A stretch of 11,866 bases of DNA from JAFLUQ01 sp964537995 (GCA_964537995.1 CAZICW010000050.1:1-11866); one strand, 5' to 3'. Positions 1-7,087 are shown, counted from the first letter of the stretch. The notes: generated by a model from the letters alone, not told the origin. Translations and numbers: made by a program.

Positions 1-45
1 TTTATTTCGTGAAAATTCACAAACGCAAATTATACATCGTAGGTT

Positions 46-75
46 ATTATACCACCTCAACCGCTACATTGTCAA
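46..75 (-). promoter_or_regulatory. Leftward sigma-A-type promoter for a gene off the left edge
   Basis: On the minus strand a perfect TTGACA (70-75) is followed after 18 bp by a perfect TATAAT (46-51). Transcription would start near position 39 and leave the window, so the driven gene is not visible. The promoter is divergent from the one at 147-175. Confidence 0.7.
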
Positions 76-77
76 TA

Positions 78-100
78 GTAAAAGTGAATTTTACGCGTAA
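78..100. promoter_or_regulatory. Operator-like dyads between divergent promoters
   Basis: GTAAAA (78-83) and TTTTAC (89-94) form a perfect 6-bp inverted repeat with a 5-nt spacer. It overlaps a perfect 10-bp palindrome, TTACGCGTAA (91-100). A related GTGAA/TTCAC dyad lies at 10-21. Their place between two divergent promoters fits a regulator site, but the region is AT-rich and short dyads arise by chance. I do not recognise a known operator. Confidence 0.3.
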
Positions 101-146
101 TTTTTTATGCCGTATTTATACATCAAAATAAATTTTCCGAAAACGG

Positions 147-175
147 TTGCATTTGTTATATGTTTATGATATAAT
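147..175 (+). promoter_or_regulatory. Promoter of the methyltransferase-flavoprotein transcript
   Basis: TTGCAT (147-152) and a perfect TATAAT (170-175) are separated by 17 bp, and TGA just before the -10 makes it an extended -10 element. The start would fall near 182, giving a leader of about 44 nt before the ATG at 226. Confidence 0.75.
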
Positions 176-225
176 AATTTAAAGCCGACGGACTTGTGCC
201 GCGGCGGAAGCAGCGGGGTGTGAAG

Positions 226-972
226 ATGTATGACGGTTTTGCCCATCTGTACGACCGTCTCATGCGGGACGTGCCTTACGGAGAATGGGCCGATTATTAT
301 TTTGAAATATTTCGCCGTTTCGGCTGCAATACGAAGTTGGGGCTGGATCTGGGCTGCGGCACGGGAAATATGACGGTCGAGCTTGCTTCGCGCGGGTGCA
401 GCATGATTGGCGCGGACATATCGGTCGATATGCTGAACGCCGCGAAAAACAAGGCTGAAAAATCGGGCATGGATATTCTCTATCTCAATCAGGATATGAC
501 CGAATTTGAGCTTTACGGAACCGTCGATTTCATCGTCAGCAGTCTCGACTGCGTAAATTATATAACCGACAAAAACAGCCTGAAAAAGGTTTTCAGGCTT
601 GTAAACAACTACCTTGACCCGGGCGGGCTTTTTGTGTTCGACATAAACACCGAATACAAGCTGAAAAATGTACTCGGAAGCAACACCTTTGTCTGCGACG
701 GAGAGGATATTTTTTACTCTTGGCAGAACTTTTATGACAAAAAACGCCGTTTGTGCGATTTTTATCTCACATTTTTTGAGAAAAACGCCGACGGTTCCTA
801 CAGCCGCTTCGACGAAGTGCATACCGAGCGCGCCTATTCCGCGGATGAAATTACCGTAATGCTTGCTCAGTCCGGCTTGAAGCCGGTGGGGGTCTTCCAT
901 GAGCTTACATTCCAAAAGCCGCGTAAAAACAGCGAGAGGCTGTTCTTTGCGGCAAGGGAGCAGGGAAAATGA
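226..972 (+). CDS. Class I SAM-dependent methyltransferase
   Basis: Probable cytoplasmic methyltransferase of 248 aa with a Rossmann-type AdoMet domain. The sequence shows motif I LDLGCGTG at residues 40-47, an acidic residue at the end of strand beta-2 (Asp64), and the N-terminal pattern YDGFAHLYDRLM typical of the YqeM-like group found in Firmicutes. The substrate cannot be read from the sequence. I chose the ATG at 226 because a GGGGTG Shine-Dalgarno-like stretch (215-220) lies 5 nt upstream and the family usually begins here. A GTG at 196 would add ten basic residues with no ribosome site. The stop overlaps the next gene's ATG by 4 bp (ATGA), implying translational coupling to the flavoprotein. 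A strong promoter lies at 147-175. The family call is firm, the target unknown. Confidence 0.88.
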   Translation: MYDGFAHLYDRLMRDVPYGEWADYYFEIFRRFGCNTKLGLDLGCGTGNMTVELASRGCSMIGADISVDMLNAAKNKAEKSGMDILYLNQDMTEFELYGTVDFIVSSLDCVNYITDKNSLKKVFRLVNNYLDPGGLFVFDINTEYKLKNVLGSNTFVCDGEDIFYSWQNFYDKKRRLCDFYLTFFEKNADGSYSRFDEVHTERAYSADEITVMLAQSGLKPVGVFHELTFQKPRKNSERLFFAAREQGK

Positions 973-2177
973 AGATAGTAATAGGCGGCGGCGCGGCGGG
1001 AATGATGGCGGCGATTGCGGCGGCGGAGCGCGGGAAACAGGTCGCGCTGCTTGAAAAGAATGAAAAATTGGGACGCAAGCTGGCAATAACCGGCAAGGGC
1101 AGGTGCAACATAACCAACGCCTGCGCCGAAAGTGAATTTTTTGAAAATGTGACGGTGAATCGCCGTTTTCTTTACAGCGCCTTTTACAGCTTTACAAACG
1201 CGGACGTCATAAATTTTTTTGAGGAAAACGGCGTTCCCACAAAAACGGAACGCGGGAACCGTGTTTTTCCCGTAAGCGATAACGCGTTTGACGTTGTGGA
1301 CGCGCTTCGTAACCGTATGCGGCGTCTCGGCGTGAGGATAATTCACGACGAGGCTTTGGACATAACCGCGGAAAACGGCCGCGTCACGGCTGTTAAAGGA
1401 AAAAAGGGAAGCTATGAGTGCGACGGAGCGGTTATCGCGACCGGCGGAGCAAGCTACAGACAGACCGGCTCCACGGGCGACGGTTACCGTTTTGCCGAAC
1501 GGCTGGGGCATACCGTGACGCCGCTCTATCCCTCCCTCATTCCGATTGTAACCGAGGAAAGCACCGCGGCGCTTCGGGGATTGAGCCTGAAAAATTCCGC
1601 AATAACGCTTAAAAATCCGCAAGGGAAGGTTGTATACGGGGATTTCGGGGAAATGCTTTTCACGCATTTCGGGCTTTCCGGTCCGATTATACTTTCCGCC
1701 TCGGAGCATATGGGTACAGACCCGAAGGGCTATGTGATTTCGATTGACCTCAAGCCCGCGCTGAGCGCGGAAAAGCTCGACGAGCGCATACTCCGCGATT
1801 TTGCCGAAAACGCAAACCGCAATTTCTCAAATTCGCTCGGCGGTCTGCTGCCGTCGAAAATGATTCCCTATATAATTGAAAAATCGGGGATTTCTCCCGA
1901 AACAAAAGTAAATTCCGTGACACGCGTTCAAAGGGAAGCTCTAACAAAGCTGCTTAAGGGGCTGGAGTTTACCGTCTCGTCTTACCGTCCGGCAAACGAG
2001 GCAATAATAACCTCCGGCGGCGTCAATGTCAGGGAAATAAATCCCTCATCGATGGAAAGCCGTCTTGTAAAGGGGCTGTTTTTCGCGGGTGAGGTTATCG
2101 ACGTTTCCGCCTACACGGGCGGGTTTAATCTTCAGATTGCCTTTTCTACGGGGCATCTCGCCGGAGAAAAGGTATAA
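969..2177 (+). CDS. BaiN/YhiN (HI0933)-family FAD-dependent oxidoreductase
   Basis: Flavoprotein of 402 aa, full length for the HI0933-like family, which NCBI also names BaiN/RdsA or aminoacetone oxidase-like. The N-terminal dinucleotide-binding motif GGGAAG is at residues 6-11, with Glu29 at the end of the second strand to contact the FAD ribose. The family signature GRKLAITGKGRCNITN follows at 35-50, ATGGAS lies in the middle, and the C-terminus has the second FAD contact (FAGEVIDVSAYTGGFN). No signal peptide or membrane segment is seen. The physiological substrate of most family members is unsettled. The bile-acid role of BaiN should not be assumed here. The gene starts inside the methyltransferase stop codon (ATGA overlap), with a purine-rich ribosome site just upstream. 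A flavoprotein of this kind beside cmk and plsC is common in Clostridia. Confidence 0.9.
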   Translation: MKIVIGGGAAGMMAAIAAAERGKQVALLEKNEKLGRKLAITGKGRCNITNACAESEFFENVTVNRRFLYSAFYSFTNADVINFFEENGVPTKTERGNRVFPVSDNAFDVVDALRNRMRRLGVRIIHDEALDITAENGRVTAVKGKKGSYECDGAVIATGGASYRQTGSTGDGYRFAERLGHTVTPLYPSLIPIVTEESTAALRGLSLKNSAITLKNPQGKVVYGDFGEMLFTHFGLSGPIILSASEHMGTDPKGYVISIDLKPALSAEKLDERILRDFAENANRNFSNSLGGLLPSKMIPYIIEKSGISPETKVNSVTRVQREALTKLLKGLEFTVSSYRPANEAIITSGGVNVREINPSSMESRLVKGLFFAGEVIDVSAYTGGFNLQIAFSTGHLAGEKV

Positions 2178-2198
2178 GATAAGGTAAAAATTAAGAGC

Positions 2199-2235
2199 AA
2201 ACGGGTTGAAAATCAAAAAATAAACAACTCCGTTT
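2199..2235 (+). other. Hairpin in the gap before cmk
   Basis: In the 123-bp gap between the flavoprotein and cmk, AAACGGGTTG (2199-2208) can pair with CAAC-T-CCGTTT (2225-2235) as a 10-bp stem with one bulged T and a 16-nt A-rich loop. No uridine run follows, so it is a poor intrinsic terminator. It could be a pausing or processing site. A weak -10-like TAATAT at 2256-2261 lacks a convincing -35. Confidence 0.3.
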
Positions 2236-2300
2236 TGTGCCGCGCCTTGGGTGCGTAATATATTTTCCATATTTTTCATGCGCGAAAGGAGTGAAGCCGA

Positions 2301-2978
2301 ATGGCTTCCGTAGCGATAGACGGTCCCTCCGGAGCGGGGAAAAGCTCCATAGCAAGAGAAGCGGCTCATCGGCTTAATCTGACATATATCGACACCGGCG
2401 CAATGTACCGCGCCGTAGGTCTGGCGGCGCTGCGCCGCGGGCTTTCGCTTGACGACGGAGAGGCTCTGGGCAGGCTTGTCGGAGAAATAGGGCTTAAAAC
2501 AGAACATATCGGCGGGGAGCAGCACGTTTTCCTCGGCGAAGAGGACGTTTCCGAGGAAATACGCACGCCCGAGGTTTCCATTGCCGCAAGCCGTGTATCC
2601 GCACACTCCTCTGTGCGCGGAGCGCTTGTCGCGCTCCAGCGTGAAATGGCGCGCTGTACGGACGTAATTATGGACGGGCGCGATATATGCGAGTATGTGC
2701 TTCCGAACGCCGAAGTAAAAATATATCTCACCGCTTCCGTTGAGGCGCGCGCCGAAAGACGGCTGCGTCAGCTTGAAGAAAAGGGTTCCGCGCCGACGCT
2801 CGCGGAGGTCAAAAAAGACATGGAGCGGCGCGATTATGCGGATATGCACCGCAAAAATTCTCCGCTGAGACAGGCTCCCGACGCAAAGCTTATTGATACC
2901 TCGGATATGGATTTTGAACAGTCCGTCGAAGCGGTAATTTCTTATATAAAGGAGAAAACCGACAATGCTTCTTTATAA
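2301..2978 (+). CDS. cmk: (d)CMP kinase
   Basis: Cytidylate kinase phosphorylates CMP and dCMP to the diphosphates using ATP, recycling cytidine nucleotides for RNA, DNA and phospholipid synthesis in the cytoplasm. At 225 aa it has the usual bacterial length. The P-loop GPSGAGKSS is at residues 8-16, the CMP-binding segment YIDTGAMYRA at 29-38, and a DGRDI motif lies in the middle. The R-rich lid is followed by SPLRQAPDAKLIDTS. After DGRDI the sequence reads CEYVLPNA where most homologues have GTVVLPNA, a mild variation near the active site. An AAAGGAG ribosome site (2285-2291) sits 9 nt before the ATG. The stop overlaps plsC by 14 nt, and cmk-plsC-ispH/rpsA is a well-known clostridial order. 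Confidence 0.95.
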   Translation: MASVAIDGPSGAGKSSIAREAAHRLNLTYIDTGAMYRAVGLAALRRGLSLDDGEALGRLVGEIGLKTEHIGGEQHVFLGEEDVSEEIRTPEVSIAASRVSAHSSVRGALVALQREMARCTDVIMDGRDICEYVLPNAEVKIYLTASVEARAERRLRQLEEKGSAPTLAEVKKDMERRDYADMHRKNSPLRQAPDAKLIDTSDMDFEQSVEAVISYIKEKTDNASL

Positions 2979-3555
2979 TATTGCATCAGTTCTTGTGCGC
3001 GGTTTTTATCGTATTGCCTTTCTTATGAAAGTAATCGGACGCGAAAACGTTCCCGAGGAGGGCGGAGTTTTGCTTTGCTCCAACCACAGAAGCTACTGGG
3101 ATCCGCCGGCGGTTGCGGCGGCGTTTCCGCGTATGCTGTCGATAATGGCAAAAGAGGAGCTTTTCCGCAACCGCCTTTTCGGTTGGCTGATAAAAAAGCT
3201 CGGCGCTTTTCCCATACGCCGAGGCAAGGGCGACGCCGGCGCGGTAATGGCGGCGCTTAAAATTCTCGGCGGCGGGGGAGCGACTCTCGTTTTTCCCGAA
3301 GGAACACGCGTTATGAGCGATAAAGCCGACCATAAAATAAACCCCGGAATAATCCGCGTGGCGATAAAGGCGAGAGTTCCCATAGTTCCTGTTTACACAA
3401 ACGGGAAATACCGTCTTTTCGGCGGGCTTAAGGTGTACTTCGGGAAGCCGATAACATACGGGCAATACTACGACTCCGCGCCGGACGCCGAAGCTCTCGG
3501 CCGCATGGCGGACGAGCTTGTCGAAGCGATATACTCCTTTGCGGAATCCAAATAA
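2965..3555 (+). CDS. plsC: 1-acyl-sn-glycerol-3-phosphate acyltransferase
   Basis: PlsC transfers an acyl chain to lysophosphatidic acid to make phosphatidic acid, the precursor of membrane phospholipids, at the inner face of the membrane. The 196-aa protein carries all four acyltransferase blocks: NHRSYWD (catalytic H41-x4-D46), GAFPIRRG at 80-87, FPEGTR at 110-115 (substrate phosphate binding) and VPIVPV at 138-143. The hydrophobic N-terminus (about residues 3-21) probably anchors it. An AAAGGAG ribosome site (2948-2954) lies inside cmk, 10 nt before the ATG, and the genes overlap by 14 nt, so the two are co-translated. The ispH/rpsA start follows 23 nt after the stop. The family is secure, but acyl acceptor and chain specificity are not visible. 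Confidence 0.93.
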   Translation: MLLYNIASVLVRGFYRIAFLMKVIGRENVPEEGGVLLCSNHRSYWDPPAVAAAFPRMLSIMAKEELFRNRLFGWLIKKLGAFPIRRGKGDAGAVMAALKILGGGGATLVFPEGTRVMSDKADHKINPGIIRVAIKARVPIVPVYTNGKYRLFGGLKVYFGKPITYGQYYDSAPDAEALGRMADELVEAIYSFAESK

Positions 3556-3578
3556 ACAGGCTTTACGGAGTGAGAAAA

Positions 3579-5627
3579 ATGGCAGTGATAAAAATTGCCG
3601 ACCGCGCAGGCTTTTGCTTCGGCGTCAGCAGGGCTATAAGACTTGTTGAGGAGGGGCTTGCGGCGAACATAAAAATAGCCACCCTCGGCCCCATAATACA
3701 CAACAGTCAGGTTGTGAACCGCTTTGCGCAAAGAGGGGTGCGCATAATCCGCTCTCCCGACGAGGCTGCCGAGGGAGAAACGGTTGTAATACGCAGCCAC
3801 GGGATAGCGCGCGAGGTCGAACAAAGGCTGAAGGAACGCGGCGTCAACTATATCGACGCTACGTGTCCGTTCGTGAAGAAAATCCACAATATCGTCATGG
3901 AAAATCATGCCGCGGGCAGGCAGATAATTATAATCGGCGACAAATCCCACCCCGAGGTCATGGGAATAAACGGCTGGTGCGGCAACAGCGCGGCGGTAAT
4001 CTCAACACCGGAGGAATGCGAAAATTTGGATAAAGGTGTGTTTGATAACGCCTGTGTCGTTGCTCAAACCACCTTTGAAAGAGAAATTTGGAAAAAAATT
4101 ACGAAATTTATAAAAAACACTTGCAAAACCACCCTCATTTTTGATACAATATGTAGTGCTACGAATGAACGTCAAAAATCGGCGGCGGAGCTTGCCGAAA
4201 AAAGCGACAGCTTCATCGTAATCGGGGGCAAAAACAGCTCCAACACAAAAAAGCTTTTCGACATCGCCTCGCGGCGATGTCCGTCAACCTTCCTTGTGGA
4301 GGGCGCGTGGGAGCTTCCCGCCCATGAAATAAAAGGGGATTTAATCGGTATAACCGCCGGAGCTTCAACTCCGGATTGGATAATTAAGGAGGTTTACACT
4401 ATGGTAGACGAACAGGAAAAGAACATTAATAATGAGAAAGGAGATCCGACTTTTGCTGAGGCATTGGAGCAGTACGAGCAGTCGCTCGTAACTCTCAATA
4501 CCGGTGATATAAAGGTAGGTAAGGTAGTCCGCGTAACGCCGACAGAGGTTTATGTTGACCTTGGCTATAAGATGGAAGGCGTAATCAGCGCCGAAGAGCT
4601 GACCGATGACCCTTCCGTACTCCCCGAATCGGTATGCAGCGTCGGCGACGAAATCGAAGTGTTCGTAATCCGCGTCAGCGACATTGACGGCGTCAAGCTT
4701 TCCAAGAAAAAAATCGACTCAATCAAGGGCTGGAAAAATATCGAAGCCGCCTACGAATCCGGCGAAATCCTTGAGGGTAAGGTTGTTGAAGCCGTAAACA
4801 AGGGAATCATCGTTCTCTCGAACGCCACGCGCGTCTTTGTTCCCGCTTCGATGACCGGCGAACGCTACACGAGCGACCTTTCGACCTTTGTCGGGAAGGA
4901 TGTTCGCTTTAAGATTGTGAACATCCGCGAGGACCGCAGAGGAAAGAAGGCAATAGGCTCAATCAAGGAAGTCGCTGTTATGGAGCGCAAGGCAAAGGCC
5001 GAGGAGTTCTGGGCAAACGTTGAAGAGGGCAAGCACTATACCGGCACGGTCAAGACTCTTACAAAGTTCGGCGCTTTTGTTGATATCGGCGGCGTTGACG
5101 GTCTTATTCACATTACTCAGCTCAGCTGGCAGAGAATCAAGGATCCTTCCGAGGTTGTGAATGTGGGCGACGTCGTTGACGTATACATCATCAAGGCAAA
5201 CAAGGAAACCAATAAAATTTCCCTCGGCTTTAAGAAGGTTGAGGACGACCCGTGGGTTATCGCGAAGGCAAAATTCAATGTCGGCGACGTTATTTCCGTT
5301 AAGGTTGTGCGTCTTGTGCAATTCGGCGCCTTTGTCGAAATTATTCCGGGAATCGACGGTCTTATTCACATCTCTCAGATTGCGAACAAGAGAATCAACA
5401 AGCCCTCCGACGAGCTTGAAATCGGACAGGTTGTCGATGCCAAAATTACGGATATAGACTGGGAAAAGAAAAAAATCGGGCTTTCAATACGCGCCCTTCT
5501 CGGAAATCAGGCTCCCGCTGCGGAGAAGGCTTCCGCTACTGAGGAAGCTCCGGCTGCAGAAGAAGCTCCCGCTGCGGAGGAAGCTCCGGTTGCAGAAGAA
5601 GCTCCCGCCGAAACGGAGACCGAGTAA
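3579..5627 (+). CDS. ispH-rpsA: Fused IspH (HMBPP reductase) - ribosomal protein S1
   Basis: A 682-aa fusion. Residues 1 to about 274 are IspH, the [4Fe-4S] enzyme that reduces HMBPP to IPP and DMAPP in the last MEP-pathway step. Its three cluster cysteines are C13 (GFCFGV), C96 (ATCPF) and C192 (ICSATNERQ), and IHNSQ, SHPEVMG and TTFE supply the active-site His, His and Glu. Four S1 RNA-binding domains follow at roughly 308-378, 395-465, 483-553 and 568-640, then an acidic Ala-Pro-Glu tail of about 40 residues. This IspH-S1 fusion is a known clostridial form. I chose the ATG at 3579, 8 nt after GGAG; a GTG at 3570 overlaps that ribosome site. A perfect internal Shine-Dalgarno and in-frame ATG at 4401 could yield free S1 (408 aa), and codon usage changes sharply there. 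A terminator-like hairpin lies 24 nt downstream of the stop. Confidence 0.95.
   Translation: MAVIKIADRAGFCFGVSRAIRLVEEGLAANIKIATLGPIIHNSQVVNRFAQRGVRIIRSPDEAAEGETVVIRSHGIAREVEQRLKERGVNYIDATCPFVKKIHNIVMENHAAGRQIIIIGDKSHPEVMGINGWCGNSAAVISTPEECENLDKGVFDNACVVAQTTFEREIWKKITKFIKNTCKTTLIFDTICSATNERQKSAAELAEKSDSFIVIGGKNSSNTKKLFDIASRRCPSTFLVEGAWELPAHEIKGDLIGITAGASTPDWIIKEVYTMVDEQEKNINNEKGDPTFAEALEQYEQSLVTLNTGDIKVGKVVRVTPTEVYVDLGYKMEGVISAEELTDDPSVLPESVCSVGDEIEVFVIRVSDIDGVKLSKKKIDSIKGWKNIEAAYESGEILEGKVVEAVNKGIIVLSNATRVFVPASMTGERYTSDLSTFVGKDVRFKIVNIREDRRGKKAIGSIKEVAVMERKAKAEEFWANVEEGKHYTGTVKTLTKFGAFVDIGGVDGLIHITQLSWQRIKDPSEVVNVGDVVDVYIIKANKETNKISLGFKKVEDDPWVIAKAKFNVGDVISVKVVRLVQFGAFVEIIPGIDGLIHISQIANKRINKPSDELEIGQVVDAKITDIDWEKKKIGLSIRALLGNQAPAAEKASATEEAPAAEEAPAAEEAPVAEEAPAETETE
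4386..4403 (+). promoter_or_regulatory. Internal ribosome binding site and in-frame start for S1
   Basis: AAGGAGGT (4386-4393), a perfect match to the anti-Shine-Dalgarno core, lies 7 nt before an ATG at 4401 that is in frame with the fusion (residue 275, MVDEQEK). It sits exactly where IspH homology ends (DWIIKEV) and the S1 part begins. The product would be a 408-aa four-domain S1. The motif is encoded by the Lys-Glu-Val near the IspH C-terminus, so part of it may be a coding coincidence. However, Lys here is AAG although 15 of 19 Lys codons in the IspH part are AAA. Confidence 0.65.
5511..5618 (+). repeat. Six tandem 18-bp coding repeats (APAAEE) in the S1 tail
   Basis: Six consecutive 18-bp units starting at 5511, 5529, 5547, 5565, 5583 and 5601 encode variants of Ala-Pro-Ala-Ala-Glu-Glu. 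Units 3 and 5 share CCGG and GCAGAAGAA spellings, while units 1, 4 and 6 share CCCGC. Units 3-4 and 5-6 therefore look like copies of a 36-bp block. This suggests recent expansion by slippage or unequal recombination, so tail length may vary between strains. Confidence 0.85.
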
Positions 5628-5651
5628 ATTCATATACGCAAAAGCGACTGT

Positions 5652-5705
5652 AAAAGCGGTGCGCAAGGCTCACGCCGACCCGCACCGTTTCTACGGCCGC
5701 TTTTT
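5652..5705. terminator. Bidirectional terminator between convergent genes
   Basis: CGGTGCG (5657-5663) pairs perfectly with CGCACCG (5681-5687), with an inner GGC/GCC stem in the loop. Rightward transcripts continue into CCGCTTTTT (5697-5705), which can instead pair with AAAAGCGG (5652-5659) as an outer stem. Leftward, the same hairpin is followed by CTTTTA. It lies between the end of the S1 gene (5627) and the end of the leftward lipoprotein genes (5713), where a shared terminator is expected. Confidence 0.6.
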
Positions 5706-5712
5706 AAGTTTC

Positions 5713-6363
5713 TTATTTTACACGCACAACCATTTCCGCGCTGACGCCGTTCGGCGCAGTCGCCGTAAGTACGGTTTTGCCCTTGCTCAGTCCGACAAGA
5801 GTTGTGCCGTTTATGCTCGCGATCGAGCCGTCGGCGATTTTCAGCGCGATTTTATCACTGCTGTCGGAGGGTGTTTTGTCGATTTTCAGCTCATATGTGC
5901 GGTCGGTTGATATTGTAACGTCCTTGCTTCCCCCGCCGACAACGGATATGCTCAGCGCCGTGATGTCGCTTTCTCCGGAAATTACGGCGTCCTCCGCCAA
6001 GGAAGGAGAAAGAGACGAGACTACATTTCCGTTTTCGTCAACATACTGCGCGACGCCGTTTCCCGCGACAACGGCTACATTGTCGAAGTCGCTGCCGCTC
6101 TTTACCGTTATAACCGTAATTCCGTTTCCCAGCGCCTTTACGGTGCCGTTTTCGTCAACGGAGACTATATTCGGGTCAAGAGACGAAAACGTAAGCTCCC
6201 CGTCCTCCGGAGAATCGACGCTTATCGTATATTCCTCTCCCAGGGAGAGACGAAGCGTTTCATCTTTTATGCTGACCTTTCCGCCGCAGCCGCCGAGGAG
6301 CAGCAATCCGGCGAGCGGCACGGCAAAAACAAGCTTTTTACGCAAGCGGATTCCCCCTGTCAT
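5713..6363 (-). CDS. Lipoprotein with two bacterial Ig-like (BIG2-type) domains, downstream paralogue
   Basis: Exported lipoprotein of 216 aa with no recognised enzymatic domain. A basic start (RLRKK) and hydrophobic stretch lead to a lipobox LGGC with the lipidated Cys at residue 26. About residues 32-95 form a BIG2-type beta-sandwich repeat (pattern VSVDENGTVKALGNGITVITV). A linker with VDENGNV and SDITALSI follows, then a second repeat to the C-terminus ending TATAPNGVSAEMVVRVK. Such domains usually mediate surface adhesion or act as structural modules. The ligand is unknown. The ATG at 6363 overlaps the upstream gene's stop (ATGA) but has no ribosome site. A TTG at 6345 has GGGGGA 6 nt upstream and would give the more typical signal peptide starting MRKKLVFA, so it may be the real start. 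It resembles its upstream neighbour throughout and probably arose by tandem duplication. Confidence 0.8.
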   Translation of the reverse strand: MTGGIRLRKKLVFAVPLAGLLLLGGCGGKVSIKDETLRLSLGEEYTISVDSPEDGELTFSSLDPNIVSVDENGTVKALGNGITVITVKSGSDFDNVAVVAGNGVAQYVDENGNVVSSLSPSLAEDAVISGESDITALSISVVGGGSKDVTISTDRTYELKIDKTPSDSSDKIALKIADGSIASINGTTLVGLSKGKTVLTATAPNGVSAEMVVRVK

Positions 6364-7016
6364 TTGACAAATATTTTAAAGGTGTCCTCAACGCCGTTGG
6401 GGGCTGTCGCTGTGACGGTGACGGTACCCTTGGACTTCGGATACACAACGCCCTCCGAGTCAACCTCAAGAACGCTTGAATCCGAAGACGAGAAGGATAT
6501 AGGATCGTCGCAGTCGGAGGGAGTTACATTCACCTTGAGATAGCCTTGCGTATCATGTGACAGAAGCAAGGTTTCATCTTCGGTCATGCCGTTGAGGGTA
6601 ATTTGGAGCGCGGTTATGCGCGAATCGGAATTATATGCCTTTTGGGTTGTGGTTGTTACGTTTCCGTTTTCGTCAACGCTGCGGATAACAACGTCGCTGC
6701 CCTTAACTCCGTTGCCGACAACAAGTCCGATATGGTCATAGCCGCTGTCTGTTTTAGCGGTAATAACGGTTACTCCGTTAGCTATGCCCGTAAGCTTTCC
6801 GTCGGCGGTTATAACGGCAATGTCACCGTCCTCGCAGGACCATTTTATGGCTTCGCTCTTTTTAGTCTGAGCCGTCACCGAAATTTCATCGCCGACGGAA
6901 AGATGTATTGTATCTTCGTCCGAAACTATCTGAACGGGACTGCTCTTATCGCCGCACGCGGATAAAGCAAGTATTGCGGCGCATCCAAGGGAAAGCAGAG
7001 TAAATCTTTTTTTCAT
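6360..7016 (-). CDS. Lipoprotein with two bacterial Ig-like (BIG2-type) domains, upstream paralogue
   Basis: Exported lipoprotein of 218 aa, first gene of a two-gene operon. The signal peptide MKKRFTLLSLGCAAILALSAC ends in lipobox LSAC, with the lipidated Cys at residue 21. The first BIG2-type repeat spans about residues 34-100 (WSCEDGDIAVITADGKLTG, then GVTVITAK). A linker contains GNGVKGSD, VDENGNV and SRITALQI. The second repeat is about 133-218 and ends TATAPNGVEDTFKIFVK. The downstream gene has the same order of elements, with matching ENGNV, ITAL and TATAPNGV segments. No catalytic, anchoring or choline-binding module is present beyond the lipid anchor. The ATG is preceded by AGAGGTG at good spacing, and a promoter lies at 7055-7083. 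Function is unknown; surface binding or envelope structure are the obvious options. Confidence 0.83.
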   Translation of the reverse strand: MKKRFTLLSLGCAAILALSACGDKSSPVQIVSDEDTIHLSVGDEISVTAQTKKSEAIKWSCEDGDIAVITADGKLTGIANGVTVITAKTDSGYDHIGLVVGNGVKGSDVVIRSVDENGNVTTTTQKAYNSDSRITALQITLNGMTEDETLLLSHDTQGYLKVNVTPSDCDDPISFSSSDSSVLEVDSEGVVYPKSKGTVTVTATAPNGVEDTFKIFVK

Positions 7017-7054
7017 TGCGTAACACCTCTTAATAATTATAACTGCACGAGTCT

Positions 7055-7083
7055 ATTGTACTACATTTCTTTTGCTTTTGCAA
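7055..7083 (-). promoter_or_regulatory. Promoter of the paired lipoprotein genes
   Basis: On the minus strand TTGCAA (7078-7083) and TACAAT (7055-7060) are 17 bp apart, placing the start near 7048 and giving a leader of about 30 nt. A perfect TATAAT at 7036-7041 lies closer to the gene but lacks a good -35. Confidence 0.6.
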
Positions 7084-7087
7084 GGGC

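Noticed and set aside
91..1086. 331-aa minus-strand open frame across the methyltransferase
   Set aside because: It is antisense to a gene with clear methyltransferase motifs, resembles no family, and runs through the rightward promoter. It is a shadow frame.
867..1709. 280-aa minus-strand open frame across the flavoprotein
   Set aside because: It lies opposite conserved FAD-binding motifs and has low-complexity, basic composition; a shadow frame.
2178..2300. Riboswitch or dedicated promoter before cmk
   Set aside because: Only one modest hairpin and a weak -10-like box are visible; no conserved riboswitch core could be recognised.
2046..2849. 267-aa minus-strand open frame across cmk
   Set aside because: It is antisense to cmk with its intact P-loop and CMP-binding motifs, and no ribosome site or family match is seen.
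5511..5618. Tandem repeats as a possible CRISPR or minisatellite array
   Set aside because: Units are contiguous without spacers, in frame, and encode the S1 acidic tail.
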